The notes beneath the pieces are model-generated. The model had not been told where the DNA came from, made no database searches, and was given only the letters and a program-made list of their open reading frames with translations. A program made the translations under genes and the position numbers. From the NCBI GenBank assembly GCA_002840835.1, contig PHCQ01000049.1, positions 1 through 37,441 on the forward strand: a stretch of 37,441 nucleotides of DNA, read 5' to 3'. The DNA comes from Betaproteobacteria bacterium HGW-Betaproteobacteria-16 (lineage in GTDB: Bacteria > Pseudomonadota > Gammaproteobacteria > Burkholderiales > Burkholderiaceae_C). Shown here piece after piece: positions 9,261-17,972 of the stretch (its first letter is position 1; the number at the start of each line of letters is the position of its first letter).

Positions 9261-12200
9261 ATGGCCATTCATGTTGCTCTGAGCCACGTCACGCATTATC
9301 GGTACGACCGCCTCGTCAAACTCGGCCCACAGGTGATCCGCCTGCGCCCAGCACCGCACAGCCGCACCAAGGTGCTCTCTTATTCGCAGAAGATCGAACC
9401 GGGCGGGCACTTCATCAACTGGCAGCAAGACCCCTTCGCCAACTACCAGGCACGACTGGTGTTTCCCGAACCCACCACCGAATTCAAGGTCACGATCGAC
9501 CTGGTGGTGGAAATGGCGGTGTACAACCCGTTCGACTTCTTCCTGGAGCCGCGCGCAGAGAACTTCCCATTCGACTACGACGCAGCCCAGAAGCAGGAGC
9601 TCGCGCCTTATCTGGTCACTGCTCCATCCACTGGGCTGCTGGATGCCTACCTGAAGAAGATCGACCGCAGCGAGCGCCGCACCATCGACTTTCTGGTTGA
9701 TGTCAATCAGATGCTGCAACGCGACATTGCGTACACCATCCGCATGGAGCCCGGCGTGCAAACGCCAGAAGAAACGCTCAAGCTCGGCAGCGGCTCCTGC
9801 CGCGACACCGGCTGGCTGATGGTGCAGATCCTGCGCCACATGGGCCTGGCGGCTCGCTTCGTCTCGGGCTACCTGATTCAGCTGGCGCCCGACGTGAAAT
9901 CCATCGACGGCCCCAGCGGCCCGGAAAAAGACTTCACCGATCTGCACGCCTGGTGCGAAGTGTTCCTGCCCGGCGCTGGCTGGATCGGCCTGGACCCCAC
10001 CTCCGGCCTGCTCGCCGGCGAAGGACACGTTCCGCTGGCCTGCACGCCGCAGCCTTCCAGCGCCGCGCCGGTGGAAGGCGCCATGGACAAGTGCGAAGTG
10101 GAGTTCAGCCACCACATGGGCGTGACGCGGGTGTACGAGTCGCCACGCGTGACCATGCCCTACACCGATGATCAATGGGCCGCTGTGCTGGCCCTGGGTG
10201 ACAAGGTAGACGCCGACCTTGATGCCCACGACGTTCGCCTGACCATGGGCGGCGAGCCCACCTACGTGGCCGTCACCGACCGCGACGCACCCGAATGGAA
10301 CACGGATGCACTGGGCCCCACCAAACGCGGCTATGCCACCGAGTTGCTGGGGCGCCTGCGTGAGCGTTATGGCCAGGGCGGCTTCGTGCACATGGGCCAG
10401 GGCAAGTGGTATCCCGGTGAACAGTTGCCGCGCTGGGCGCTGTCGGTGTTCTGGCGTGCCGATGGCGAACCCTGCTGGAACAACCCCGCGCTGCTGGCCG
10501 ACGAACGCGACGACGCTCACTACACGAATGAAGATGCGCAGCGCTTCACGCAGGCGCTGGCCCGCAAACTCGGCCTGTCGACGCAGTACATCACCCCGGG
10601 CTATGAAGACACCTGGTACTACCTGTGGCGCGAGCGCCGGCTGCCGGTCAACGTGGACCCGTTCGACGCCAAGCTGGACGACGAACTGGAGCGTGCGCGA
10701 CTGCGCCGCGTCTTCACCCAGGGCCTGGAAGCCACTGTGGGCTATGTGTTGCCCTTGCAGGCCGCCGTGCATGGCGGTGCGTTGACCAACAACGGCAAAA
10801 GCGCCTACCACCGGGTCTCTGGCACCGTGTGGTCCACCGGCCCCTGGTTCTTCCGCGACGAGCGCATGTACCTGGTGCCGGGCGATTCGCCCATGGGCTA
10901 CCGCCTGCCGCTGGATTCCCTGCCCTGGGTTTCGGCGGCCGACTACCCCTATCACATCGAGCAAGACCCGCACACGGCACGCGATCCCCTGCCGCGTGGT
11001 GCCGCCACCCGCCACCAGGTGGCGCCTCACCAAGTGGGCGGAGGCTTTGCCGAAGGCGGCACAGTATCCATGCAAGGCGTGGATTTTGAAACCGGTGGAC
11101 CGGCCATGGATGGCCTGCGCCCGGGCCAACCGGGTCCTGGCGCAGCCCCATCCCAGGCCCTGGCGGCCCGCTATCCCCAACGCGACGAATCCGCCGCCTG
11201 GCTCACCCGCACCGCGCTCGTCGTGGAAGCGCGCGACCCCCACCGCTCGAACGGCCCCAAGGTGGAAAAGGACATGGGCGGCAAGTTCCAGCATGTGTAT
11301 GTGTTCATGCCCCCCATGGCCCACCTGGAGGACTACCTGGACCTGCTGTCGGCGGTGGAAGCCACAGCAGAGAAACTGGGCATGGCCGTCGTGCTCGAGG
11401 GCTACCCACCACCGCGCGACCCGCGCCTGAAAGTGCTGCAGATCACCCCGGACCCAGGCGTGATCGAGGTCAACATCCACCCGGCACACAACTGGGGCGA
11501 GCTGGTCGATCACACCGAGTTCCTGTATGAAGCCGCGCACGAAACCCGGTTGTGTGCCGAGAAGTTCATGACCGACGGCCGCCACACCGGCACTGGCGGC
11601 GGCAACCACTTCGTGATGGGTGGCGCCACACCGGCCGATTCACCCTTCCTTCGCCGGCCGGAACTGCTGGGCAGCCTGATCGCTTATTGGCACAACCATC
11701 CGTCGCTGTCGTACCTTTTCAGCGGTTTGTTCATCGGTCCCACCAGCCAGGCCCCACGCGTGGATGAGGCGCGCAACGATCAGCTGTACGAACTGGAAAT
11801 CGCGCTGAAAGAGATCGAGAAAAATCGCCAGACATACGGTCAAGACATGCCACCGTGGCTGGTCGATCGCACCTTGCGCAACATCCTGATCGACGCCACC
11901 GGCAACACCCACCGCAGCGAGTTCTGCATCGACAAGCTGTACTCGCCCGACGGCCCCACCGGCCGCCTGGGCCTGCTGGAGCTGCGCGCCTTCGAGATGC
12001 CACCGCATGCCCGCATGAGCATCGCCCAGCAGTTGCTGCTGCGCGCGCTGGTGTCGCGCTTCTGGCAGCAGTCCTGGCAAGGCAAGCTCACGCGCTGGGG
12101 TACCGAGCTGCACGACCGGTTCCTGTTGCCCACCTTCATCCGCATGGACTTCGAAGACGTGCTGGCCGACCTGAGCGACTTTGGCTACCCCATGGACATG

Positions 12201-12767
12201 GCCTGGTTCGAGCCGCACTTCGAGTTCCGCTTCCCGCTGGTCGGTCAGGTGGCCGCACGTGGCATAGAGCTCACACTGCGCAGCGCGCTGGAACCCTGGC
12301 ACGTGATGGGTGAAGAAGGTGCCCCAGGCGGCACGGTGCGCTACGTGGACTCGTCGCTGGAACGCATCGAAGTGCGGGTGAGCGGCTACAACGACAACCG
12401 CTACGTCATCACCTGCAACGGCCGCGCCCTGCCCCTGCAGAGCACCGGTACGGTGGGTGAGTACGTGGCCAGCGTGCGCTACAAGGCCTGGAGTCCACCG
12501 TCTGCCCTGCACCCTTCCATTCCTTCACACGCACCGCTGACCTTCGACATCGTCGACAACTGGATGCAGCGTTCCATGGGTGGCTGCCAGTACCACGTGG
12601 CGCACCCGGGTGGGCGCAACTACGACACCTTCCCCATCAATGCTTACGAGGCAGAAAGTCGGCGTCTGTCGCGCTTCTTCCAGATGGGCCACACCTCTGG
12701 CCGCATGACGGTGGCGCCTGCTGTTCACAGCCGGGAGTTCCCGTTCACGCTGGATTTGCGCTATTGA
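9261..12767 (+). CDS. Transglutaminase-DUF2126 fusion protein
   Basis: Large protein of 1168 residues. The N-terminus (about 1-290) is a bacterial transglutaminase module with a complete triad: Cys180 in GSGSCRDTGW, His229 in DLHAWCEV and Asp245 in GLDPTSG. The remainder is DUF2126, with conserved patches GGEPTYV, NIHPAHNWGELV, GTGGGNHFVMGG and LLELRAFEMPPHARM. The GGNH and ELRAFE patches look like metal or ATP sites of the glutamine-synthetase/GCS2-like amidoligase fold to which DUF2126 has been related; that assignment is inference. It is the first gene of a plus-strand operon with the ATP-grasp-alpha-E fusion and another transglutaminase. Its substrate is unknown. The start ATG at 9261 has only a weak ribosome site. 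Confidence 0.92.
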   Translation: MAIHVALSHVTHYRYDRLVKLGPQVIRLRPAPHSRTKVLSYSQKIEPGGHFINWQQDPFANYQARLVFPEPTTEFKVTIDLVVEMAVYNPFDFFLEPRAENFPFDYDAAQKQELAPYLVTAPSTGLLDAYLKKIDRSERRTIDFLVDVNQMLQRDIAYTIRMEPGVQTPEETLKLGSGSCRDTGWLMVQILRHMGLAARFVSGYLIQLAPDVKSIDGPSGPEKDFTDLHAWCEVFLPGAGWIGLDPTSGLLAGEGHVPLACTPQPSSAAPVEGAMDKCEVEFSHHMGVTRVYESPRVTMPYTDDQWAAVLALGDKVDADLDAHDVRLTMGGEPTYVAVTDRDAPEWNTDALGPTKRGYATELLGRLRERYGQGGFVHMGQGKWYPGEQLPRWALSVFWRADGEPCWNNPALLADERDDAHYTNEDAQRFTQALARKLGLSTQYITPGYEDTWYYLWRERRLPVNVDPFDAKLDDELERARLRRVFTQGLEATVGYVLPLQAAVHGGALTNNGKSAYHRVSGTVWSTGPWFFRDERMYLVPGDSPMGYRLPLDSLPWVSAADYPYHIEQDPHTARDPLPRGAATRHQVAPHQVGGGFAEGGTVSMQGVDFETGGPAMDGLRPGQPGPGAAPSQALAARYPQRDESAAWLTRTALVVEARDPHRSNGPKVEKDMGGKFQHVYVFMPPMAHLEDYLDLLSAVEATAEKLGMAVVLEGYPPPRDPRLKVLQITPDPGVIEVNIHPAHNWGELVDHTEFLYEAAHETRLCAEKFMTDGRHTGTGGGNHFVMGGATPADSPFLRRPELLGSLIAYWHNHPSLSYLFSGLFIGPTSQAPRVDEARNDQLYELEIALKEIEKNRQTYGQDMPPWLVDRTLRNILIDATGNTHRSEFCIDKLYSPDGPTGRLGLLELRAFEMPPHARMSIAQQLLLRALVSRFWQQSWQGKLTRWGTELHDRFLLPTFIRMDFEDVLADLSDFGYPMDMAWFEPHFEFRFPLVGQVAARGIELTLRSALEPWHVMGEEGAPGGTVRYVDSSLERIEVRVSGYNDNRYVITCNGRALPLQSTGTVGEYVASVRYKAWSPPSALHPSIPSHAPLTFDIVDNWMQRSMGGCQYHVAHPGGRNYDTFPINAYEAESRRLSRFFQMGHTSGRMTVAPAVHSREFPFTLDLRY

Positions 12768-12772
12768 TTCGG

Positions 12773-12847
12773 AGCACCCCCCGCGTCGGCTTCGCCGCCA
12801 CCCCCCTGAAGGGGGGCGCCAGCAGCGGCCCGGCAAAGCCGGTTCCG
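12773..12847. repeat. REP-like GC-rich intergenic element, family A copy 3 (inverted)
   Basis: Reverse-oriented relative of the copies at 1883 and 5012: CACCCCCCTGAAGGGGGG hairpin followed by GGCCCGGCAAAGCCGG. It fills most of the gap between the DUF2126 gene and the fusion gene. Confidence 0.7.
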
Positions 12848-12938
12848 CGCTGGCCTTGGAAGGGGCTTCTGCATTCTTGGCTGAGCGCGCTCCGGGCATC
12901 GTGCAATCTGCGTCTTCGAGTTGCGGCGGGCTTTCGAC

Positions 12939-15617
12939 GTGACGGACGACACACGCAAACCCGTGCCCCGGGTTTCGCCCAAAGGCCCTTCGAAGGAAGC
13001 GAAGGCATACTCGGAACCCGTGAACAACGACGCCTCCGACTCCCTGTTTGACGAACTCAGTCCCGAATCGCCCGGTGACTGGGCGCTGTCCTTGTCTCTC
13101 CCGGCCGATCCTGGCCACCGGGACGAACTGCGTCGGGCCAACCCCAAAGACCCGGACGCCCCTGCAGAATTGTCTGCGCAGTGGGCCAGTTTCTTCGAAC
13201 ACATCGGGGCAGACGGTTTCGCCGATCTGAACCGGCGCTCCGACAACCTGCAGCGCCAGATCCGCGACAACGGCGTCACCTACAACGTCTACGCCGACGC
13301 GGCCACCGGGCTGCAGCGCCCATGGGCGCTCGATCTGTTCCCCATGATCCTGAGCCCCAAGGACTGGGCACACATCGAAGCCGGTGTGCAGCAAAGGGCG
13401 CGCCTGCTCAACGCCATGATGGCGGACCTGTACGGTGAGCGCGAGCTGCTCAAACGTGCACTGCTGCCCGCCGCGCTGGTGCAAGGCCACCCCGGCTACC
13501 TGCGCGCCATGCAGGGTGTTCGTCCGCCCGGGGACACCTGGCTGCACATCGTGGCCATGGACCTGGCGCATGGCCCCGATGGCCGCTGGTGGGTGGTGGG
13601 CCAGCGCACCCAGGCGCCCTCCGGCCTGGGTTACCTGCTGGAAAACCGCATCGCCATCGCGCGCCAGTTCCCCAAGGCGTTTGCCGGTATGAAGATACAA
13701 CGCCTGGCGGCCAGCTACCGTGCCCTCATGGAAGGCATCAAGGCCATGGCGCCCGAAGGTGAGAACGCGCGCATCGCCCTGCTCACGCCCGGTCCCTACA
13801 ACGAAACCTATTTCGAGCACGCCTACCTGGCGCGCTACCTTGGCCTGACCCTGGTCGAGGGCAACGATCTCACGGTGCGCGACCAGCGCCTGTTCCTCAA
13901 GACGCTCGGTGGCCTGGAGCCGGTGCACGCCCTGATCAAGCGGCTGGACGATGAATGGCTGGACCCGCTGGAACTGCGCTCGGACTCCACACTGGGCGTG
14001 CCCGGCCTGCTGCAGGTGCTGCGCGCGGGCAACCTGCTGCTGGCCAACGCCCCGGGTTCGGCCCCGCTCGAATCCAGTGCCATGCTGGGCTTCCTGCCCG
14101 CCATCAGCCGCCATCTGCTGGGTGAAGAACTGACGTTGCCGTCACTGGCCACCTGGTGGTGCGGTGAAGACGCCGCTCTGCGCGAAGTGCTGCCCTTGCT
14201 CAAGCAGAGTGTGATCCGCCCCACCTATCCGCGATCAGGACTTGACACCGTGATGGGGCAGAGCCTGAGCCCACGCGAACGCGACGAATGGGCGGGCCGC
14301 ATGGTGCGCCACCCGGATCACTACACCGTGCAATCGTGGCTGCCCCTGTCGCAGACCCCCACCTGGAGCGGCGAACGCCTGGTGCCCCGTTCGGCCATGC
14401 TCCGGGTGTTCGCCCTGGCTGATGGTCCGCAATCGTGGCGCGTACTGCCCGGTGGCATGGTGCGTCTGGCACCACGTGGCCAGCTCATTGCGGCCATGCA
14501 GCGCGGCGGCAGCAGCGCCGATTGCTGGGCCATCACCGAAGGCCAGGTGGACCACACCAGCCTGCTGCAGTCCGCGCCCAGCACGCTGGCGCTGGCGCAT
14601 CAGAAGCGACCCGTCACCAGCCGTGCGGCTGAAAACCTGTTCTGGCTGGGCCGCTACACCGAACGCGCAGAAAACAGCATCCGGCTCGCGCAGATCGTGC
14701 TGGACCACCTGGGTGGCGAAGAACCGAGTTCGCGCCCGCTCACGGCCTGGATGTCGGCCACCGCCCGCGAGCATTCGCTGGTGCTCGCCGATGCGCCCGA
14801 TGCCAGCCAGTCGGCACGGGTGTTCGCACGCAGTCTCATTGCTGGCTTGTCGCCCGCCAAGGGTGACCCCATGGCGGCCACGTCTTTCAGCGTGGGTTTC
14901 AACCTGCGCGCATTGAAGTCGTCTGCATCGCAGGTGCGGGAACGCCTGTCGCAAGAGCACTGGAACCTGATCGAACGAACGGAATCCGAGTTCGCACGTG
15001 ATTGCGCAGCCTTGACCAGCGACGCCGAATACACCAACGCGGAGGCCCTTTCTGCCCTGCAGAACGCCAGCGAACTGCTCGCCGCCATCACCGGCTCACA
15101 GACAGACCGCATGGTGCGTGACGACGGCTGGCGTTTGCTCTCCGTGGGTCGCCACATCGAGCGCCTGATCACACTTTCGCGCGCGCTGATGCTGGGCATG
15201 GAGCACGGCTGCGTGCACGATGCGGCCGGTTTCGAAGCCGTGGTGGCGCTGTTCGACAGCACCATCACCTTCCACGCGCAATACCAGCAGCGGCGCGACA
15301 TGGTCGCCCTCATCGACCTGCTGGTGATGGACCGCGACAATCCCCGATCGCTGGCCTGGGTGGTGCAGACCTTGCGCTCCCGTCTGGCCAAACTCTCACA
15401 AAGTGCCGCCCCACACGATGCCGAACTCGCCATGGCCTTGCCGGACCCCGATACCTGGGTGCTGGCCGACCTGAGCAACTGGCAGCGCAGCCCCGAGGGT
15501 CTGCGCACATGGGGCGAACTGGCCGAACTGCTGGACCAATGCGAAATTGCGGCGGGCGAACTTTCGGACGAAATCACCCGGCTGCATTTCAGCCATGCCG
15601 ACAGAAAAACCATATGA
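12939..15617 (+). CDS. Fused ATP-grasp (degenerate) and alpha-E protein
   Basis: Two-domain protein of about 892 residues. The N-terminal half (about 80-540) aligns by eye with the circularly permuted ATP-grasp protein at 5084-6520 (QAPSGLGYLLENR, LTPGPYNETYFEHAYLA, DSTLGVPGLLQV). The C-terminal part (about 575-885) is alpha-E, beginning SRAAENLFWLGRYTERAEN. The ATP-grasp half lacks key features of the stand-alone copy: the GAGGYG loop reads RSGLDT, the D of IDLRPF is replaced in SAMLRVF, and the N of NSSQGG is replaced in AAMQRGG. It is therefore probably a non-catalytic partner or a diverged enzyme. Start is uncertain: GTG at 12939 has a weak G-rich site; TTG at 12921 and GTG at 13020 are alternatives. 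Confidence 0.9.
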   Translation: MTDDTRKPVPRVSPKGPSKEAKAYSEPVNNDASDSLFDELSPESPGDWALSLSLPADPGHRDELRRANPKDPDAPAELSAQWASFFEHIGADGFADLNRRSDNLQRQIRDNGVTYNVYADAATGLQRPWALDLFPMILSPKDWAHIEAGVQQRARLLNAMMADLYGERELLKRALLPAALVQGHPGYLRAMQGVRPPGDTWLHIVAMDLAHGPDGRWWVVGQRTQAPSGLGYLLENRIAIARQFPKAFAGMKIQRLAASYRALMEGIKAMAPEGENARIALLTPGPYNETYFEHAYLARYLGLTLVEGNDLTVRDQRLFLKTLGGLEPVHALIKRLDDEWLDPLELRSDSTLGVPGLLQVLRAGNLLLANAPGSAPLESSAMLGFLPAISRHLLGEELTLPSLATWWCGEDAALREVLPLLKQSVIRPTYPRSGLDTVMGQSLSPRERDEWAGRMVRHPDHYTVQSWLPLSQTPTWSGERLVPRSAMLRVFALADGPQSWRVLPGGMVRLAPRGQLIAAMQRGGSSADCWAITEGQVDHTSLLQSAPSTLALAHQKRPVTSRAAENLFWLGRYTERAENSIRLAQIVLDHLGGEEPSSRPLTAWMSATAREHSLVLADAPDASQSARVFARSLIAGLSPAKGDPMAATSFSVGFNLRALKSSASQVRERLSQEHWNLIERTESEFARDCAALTSDAEYTNAEALSALQNASELLAAITGSQTDRMVRDDGWRLLSVGRHIERLITLSRALMLGMEHGCVHDAAGFEAVVALFDSTITFHAQYQQRRDMVALIDLLVMDRDNPRSLAWVVQTLRSRLAKLSQSAAPHDAELAMALPDPDTWVLADLSNWQRSPEGLRTWGELAELLDQCEIAAGELSDEITRLHFSHADRKTI

Positions 15618-15677
15618 CGCCCCCTCGTAGTCTGCTCATGGTGTGTCGCCGCACGCGGTGTATCAGGAAGCTCTGAC

Positions 15678-16670
15678 ATGCTGCTTCGCATCCTCCATCG
15701 CACGGTCTACGACTACCACGGCTCGGTCAACATGGCGCAGCACATGGTGCACCTCACGCCGGTGAACACGGGCAGCCAGACCTTGCTTGAACACGCGCTG
15801 CGCATTCACCCTGAGCCGGCTGCACGCAACCAGACCGTGGATGCCTTCGGCAACCTGCGCACCTTCTTTTCCCAGCAGTCGCCACACGACACACTGACGG
15901 TGGAGGCCGAAAGCCTGGTCGAGACATCGGAACCACTTCCCCTGCCCGATGGCCCGGACTGGGCCGCCCTGTCCTGGGAGCAGGTTCGCGAGCACTTCAG
16001 GTACCGGGCCAAGGCGCCTTACGACCCAGCGGCCGAGTTCCTGTTTGCGTCGCCCTATGTGCCGCGCGACGATGCGTTCACCGCGTTTGCCCGCCCCGCC
16101 TTCGAGCCCGACCTGCCTGTGCTGGAGGCGGTGCGCGCGCTGATGGAGCGCATCCACACCGAGCTGACCTACGAAACGGCCAGCACCGAGGTCAACACCC
16201 CGGCACTGGAAGCACTGGAACAAGGCAAAGGCGTGTGCCAGGACTTTGCCCACATCATGCTGGGCTGCCTGCGCAGCCTGGGCCTGCCTGCGATGTACGT
16301 CAGCGGCTACCTGCTGACCCAGCCGCCACCGGGAAAGCCACGGCTGGTCGGTGCGGATGCGTCCCATGCATGGATATCGCTCTACCTGCCCCTGCCGCCG
16401 GTGGAGACTGCGTCCGACAGTGAGGCCGCCTTCGAGCCGAAAGGCACCTGGTTCGACTTCGACCCCACCAACAACCGCTGCGGCTGGGGCAGCCCGGGCG
16501 AAGATTATGTGACGCTGGCCACCGGGCGGGACTTTGGCGATGTGTCACCGATGCGCGGGGTGATGCAGGGCGGTGCCAAGCACACGCTGAAGGTGGGCGT
16601 CACCGTGGCCCCGCCCGACGAGTTCGACAACCTGCTCCAGCGTTCAAAACGCTCCACCGCGCTGCCATGA
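15678..16670 (+). CDS. Transglutaminase-like cysteine protease family protein
   Basis: Protein of 330 residues with an N-terminal bacterial transglutaminase beta domain (about 1-90, starting LLRILHRTVYDY) and a core with an intact triad: Cys187 in GKGVCQDFAH, His230 in DASHAWIS and Asp262 in WFDFDPTN. Such proteins could cleave or form peptide or isopeptide bonds; the family is largely uncharacterised. AGGAAG lies just before the ATG. It is the third gene of the DUF2126 / fusion operon, 60 bp after the fusion stop. This neighbourhood is the conserved ATP-grasp, alpha-E, transglutaminase set; the Anbu peptidase that sometimes joins it is not present in the window. No signal peptide, so probably cytoplasmic. 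Confidence 0.92.
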   Translation: MLLRILHRTVYDYHGSVNMAQHMVHLTPVNTGSQTLLEHALRIHPEPAARNQTVDAFGNLRTFFSQQSPHDTLTVEAESLVETSEPLPLPDGPDWAALSWEQVREHFRYRAKAPYDPAAEFLFASPYVPRDDAFTAFARPAFEPDLPVLEAVRALMERIHTELTYETASTEVNTPALEALEQGKGVCQDFAHIMLGCLRSLGLPAMYVSGYLLTQPPPGKPRLVGADASHAWISLYLPLPPVETASDSEAAFEPKGTWFDFDPTNNRCGWGSPGEDYVTLATGRDFGDVSPMRGVMQGGAKHTLKVGVTVAPPDEFDNLLQRSKRSTALP

Positions 16671-16763
16671 TTCCGACTGATGGAAGGCGCGGGGCACATC
16701 ACGCTCCGGCAGGGCGGGCAGTCTCGTCGATAGAATGAACCGGTCTTTTTTCAGGAGCCTTTC

Positions 16764-17234
16764 ATGAGCGTTTACGACCGCCTTAGCAGCCTTGGCATTG
16801 CATTGCCACCCGTCTCGGTGCCCGCCGCTGCGTATGTGCCTTTCGTGCAGACCGGCAACCTCATCTTTCTGAGCGGCCATATTGCACGCCAGGATGGCAA
16901 GCCCTGGGTCGGCCAGGTGGGCCTGACCATGACCACCGAAGAAGCCAAACAGGCCGCACGCGCGGTGGCGATCGACCTCATGGGCACGCTGGCTGCCGCC
17001 TGCCTGGCGGTCAACAAGGACCTCAACCATGTCAAGCGCATCGTCAAGGTGCTCAGCCTGGTCAACTCCACGGCCACCTACACCGAACAACACCTCGTCA
17101 CCAACGGCTGCAGCGAGCTGCTGGGCGAAGTGTTCGGCCCGACGGCGGGCGCACACGCTCGCAGCGCATTCGGCGTGGCCCAGTTGCCCATGGGCGCCTG
17201 CGTGGAAATCGAGCTGATCGCCGAGATCGGCTGA
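16764..17234 (+). CDS. RidA/YjgF family protein
   Basis: Small protein of 156 residues of the RidA superfamily, whose best-known members hydrolyse reactive enamine/imine intermediates of PLP enzymes to keto acids plus ammonia. Visible family features are the FLSGHIAR strand, the central AAxDLMGTLAAAC helix and the C-terminal HARSAFGVAQLPMGACVEIE, which carries the Arg used by active RidA. It is longer than canonical RidA (about 130), in line with the diverged YjgF-like subgroups that have a longer N-terminus. CAGGAG lies 7 nt before the ATG, and a TAGAAT -10-like hexamer at 16731-16736 suggests its own promoter. No partner enzyme is evident. Confidence 0.9.
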   Translation: MSVYDRLSSLGIALPPVSVPAAAYVPFVQTGNLIFLSGHIARQDGKPWVGQVGLTMTTEEAKQAARAVAIDLMGTLAAACLAVNKDLNHVKRIVKVLSLVNSTATYTEQHLVTNGCSELLGEVFGPTAGAHARSAFGVAQLPMGACVEIELIAEIG

Positions 17235-17268
17235 ACTCTGGAGTAAGCGGCACGCGCGGAGTAATGCC

Positions 17269-17568
17269 TTAGCCGCCGCCGCGCTGCATGTACAGGTCAA
17301 AGCGGCGCATGAAGACGTAGCGCTGGGCATCGTCCAGTCCGCTGAAGGCAAAGCGCACGTGCAACACCGGCATGCGCATCAACGCGATCACGCGCGGTGA
17401 ACGGGGCTCCCAACTTAGCACCAGCGATCCAGGTGGCACATCCACCGTGGCGCTTTGCCCGTCGCGCTGCCAGGCGCAAGCACCCACGGCGGCCGGCAGC
17501 CAGCCCAGCCATTCGGCCTCCGTGCATCCCATCTCGCGTTCAAACACCGGCTCGTAACTGGACTGCAT
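17269..17568 (-). CDS. aorE: Small protein of unknown function, last gene of the aor operon
   Basis: Protein of 99 residues that I can place only by context. It has no signal peptide and no obvious metal site; two Cys (residues 15 and 31), several Trp and a C-terminal run ending RGGG are visible. The gene starts 19 bp after the MoaD-like gene on the same strand, so it is almost certainly co-transcribed with the tungsten aldehyde oxidoreductase genes. In the Aromatoleum aor operon the last gene, after the MoaD-like aorD, is named aorE; I equate the two by position, not by alignment. A role in tungstopterin maturation or in assembly of the enzyme is a guess. Coding potential is supported by GC3 bias and conserved spacing. 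Confidence 0.65.
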   Translation of the reverse strand: MQSSYEPVFEREMGCTEAEWLGWLPAAVGACAWQRDGQSATVDVPPGSLVLSWEPRSPRVIALMRMPVLHVRFAFSGLDDAQRYVFMRRFDLYMQRGGG

Positions 17569-17587
17569 GGCGATGGTGCCGGATCGG

Positions 17588-17842
17588 TCAGCCGCCTGCG
17601 ATCGGAGGCCAGATGGCCAGCACGTCGCCTTCCGTGAGCGTGGTGCTCATGCGCGCATCGGGCTCGATGTATTTGCCGTTGACCAGCACCAGGTGCACCA
17701 GCTTGGGCGGCAGTCCGAAGGGTTCGATGATCTGGCTGATGGGCGCGGTCGGATCGATGTCCAGCGACACCTGGTTGCTGCGTCGTGCTTCGGCAGGCAG
17801 GTAATCGGTGAGGGTGGCAAACAGCTTGAAGGTGATGTTCAT
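17588..17842 (-). CDS. aorD: MoaD/ThiS-family sulfur carrier
   Basis: Beta-grasp protein of 84 residues ending in IAGG. The C-terminal Gly-Gly is the site where MoaD/ThiS proteins are adenylated and thiocarboxylated to deliver sulfur for the dithiolene of molybdopterin. Within an operon for a tungsten aldehyde oxidoreductase, it probably serves the tungsto-bispterin cofactor. The region LFATLTDYLP at the N-terminus and LVNGKYIEPD in the middle are typical. I placed the start at the ATG at 17842 because homologous sequence begins there; ORF sequence further upstream falls in a GC-rich repeat and has no homology I recognise. An ATG at 17851 is equally possible. Confidence 0.85.
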   Translation of the reverse strand: MNITFKLFATLTDYLPAEARRSNQVSLDIDPTAPISQIIEPFGLPPKLVHLVLVNGKYIEPDARMSTTLTEGDVLAIWPPIAGG

Positions 17843-17864
17843 GCTTGACATTGTGCTGGACGGA

Positions 17865-17967
17865 CAGCGGTGGAGCGTGGGGGCCAGAAGGCCGCAGCGC
17901 CGGGCCGCCCCAAGCAAGGCCAGCCCCCTCGGGGGGCAGCGACCCGCGCAGCGGTGGAGCGTGGGGG
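17865..17967. repeat. GC-rich intergenic repeat, family B, flanked by a 19-bp direct repeat
   Basis: CAGCGGTGGAGCGTGGGGG occurs at 17865-17883 and again at 17949-17967, 84 bp apart. Between them are GGGCCGCCCCAAGCAAGGCC and an AGCCCCCTCGGGGGGC hairpin. This differs from family A but resembles another REP-like type common in Comamonadaceae. It lies between aorC and aorD. Confidence 0.7.
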
Positions 17968-17972
17968 TCTCA

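Noticed and set aside
9105..11609. 834-codon open frame on the minus strand opposite the DUF2126 gene
   Set aside because: It is a shadow caused by high GC3 coding on the plus strand; its product is His/Gln/Gly/Val-rich without recognisable domains, whereas the plus frame has clear motifs.
12525..14114. 529-codon minus-strand frame opposite the ATP-grasp fusion gene
   Set aside because: Runs through a REP-like element and across two plus-strand genes; no homology and typical antisense composition.
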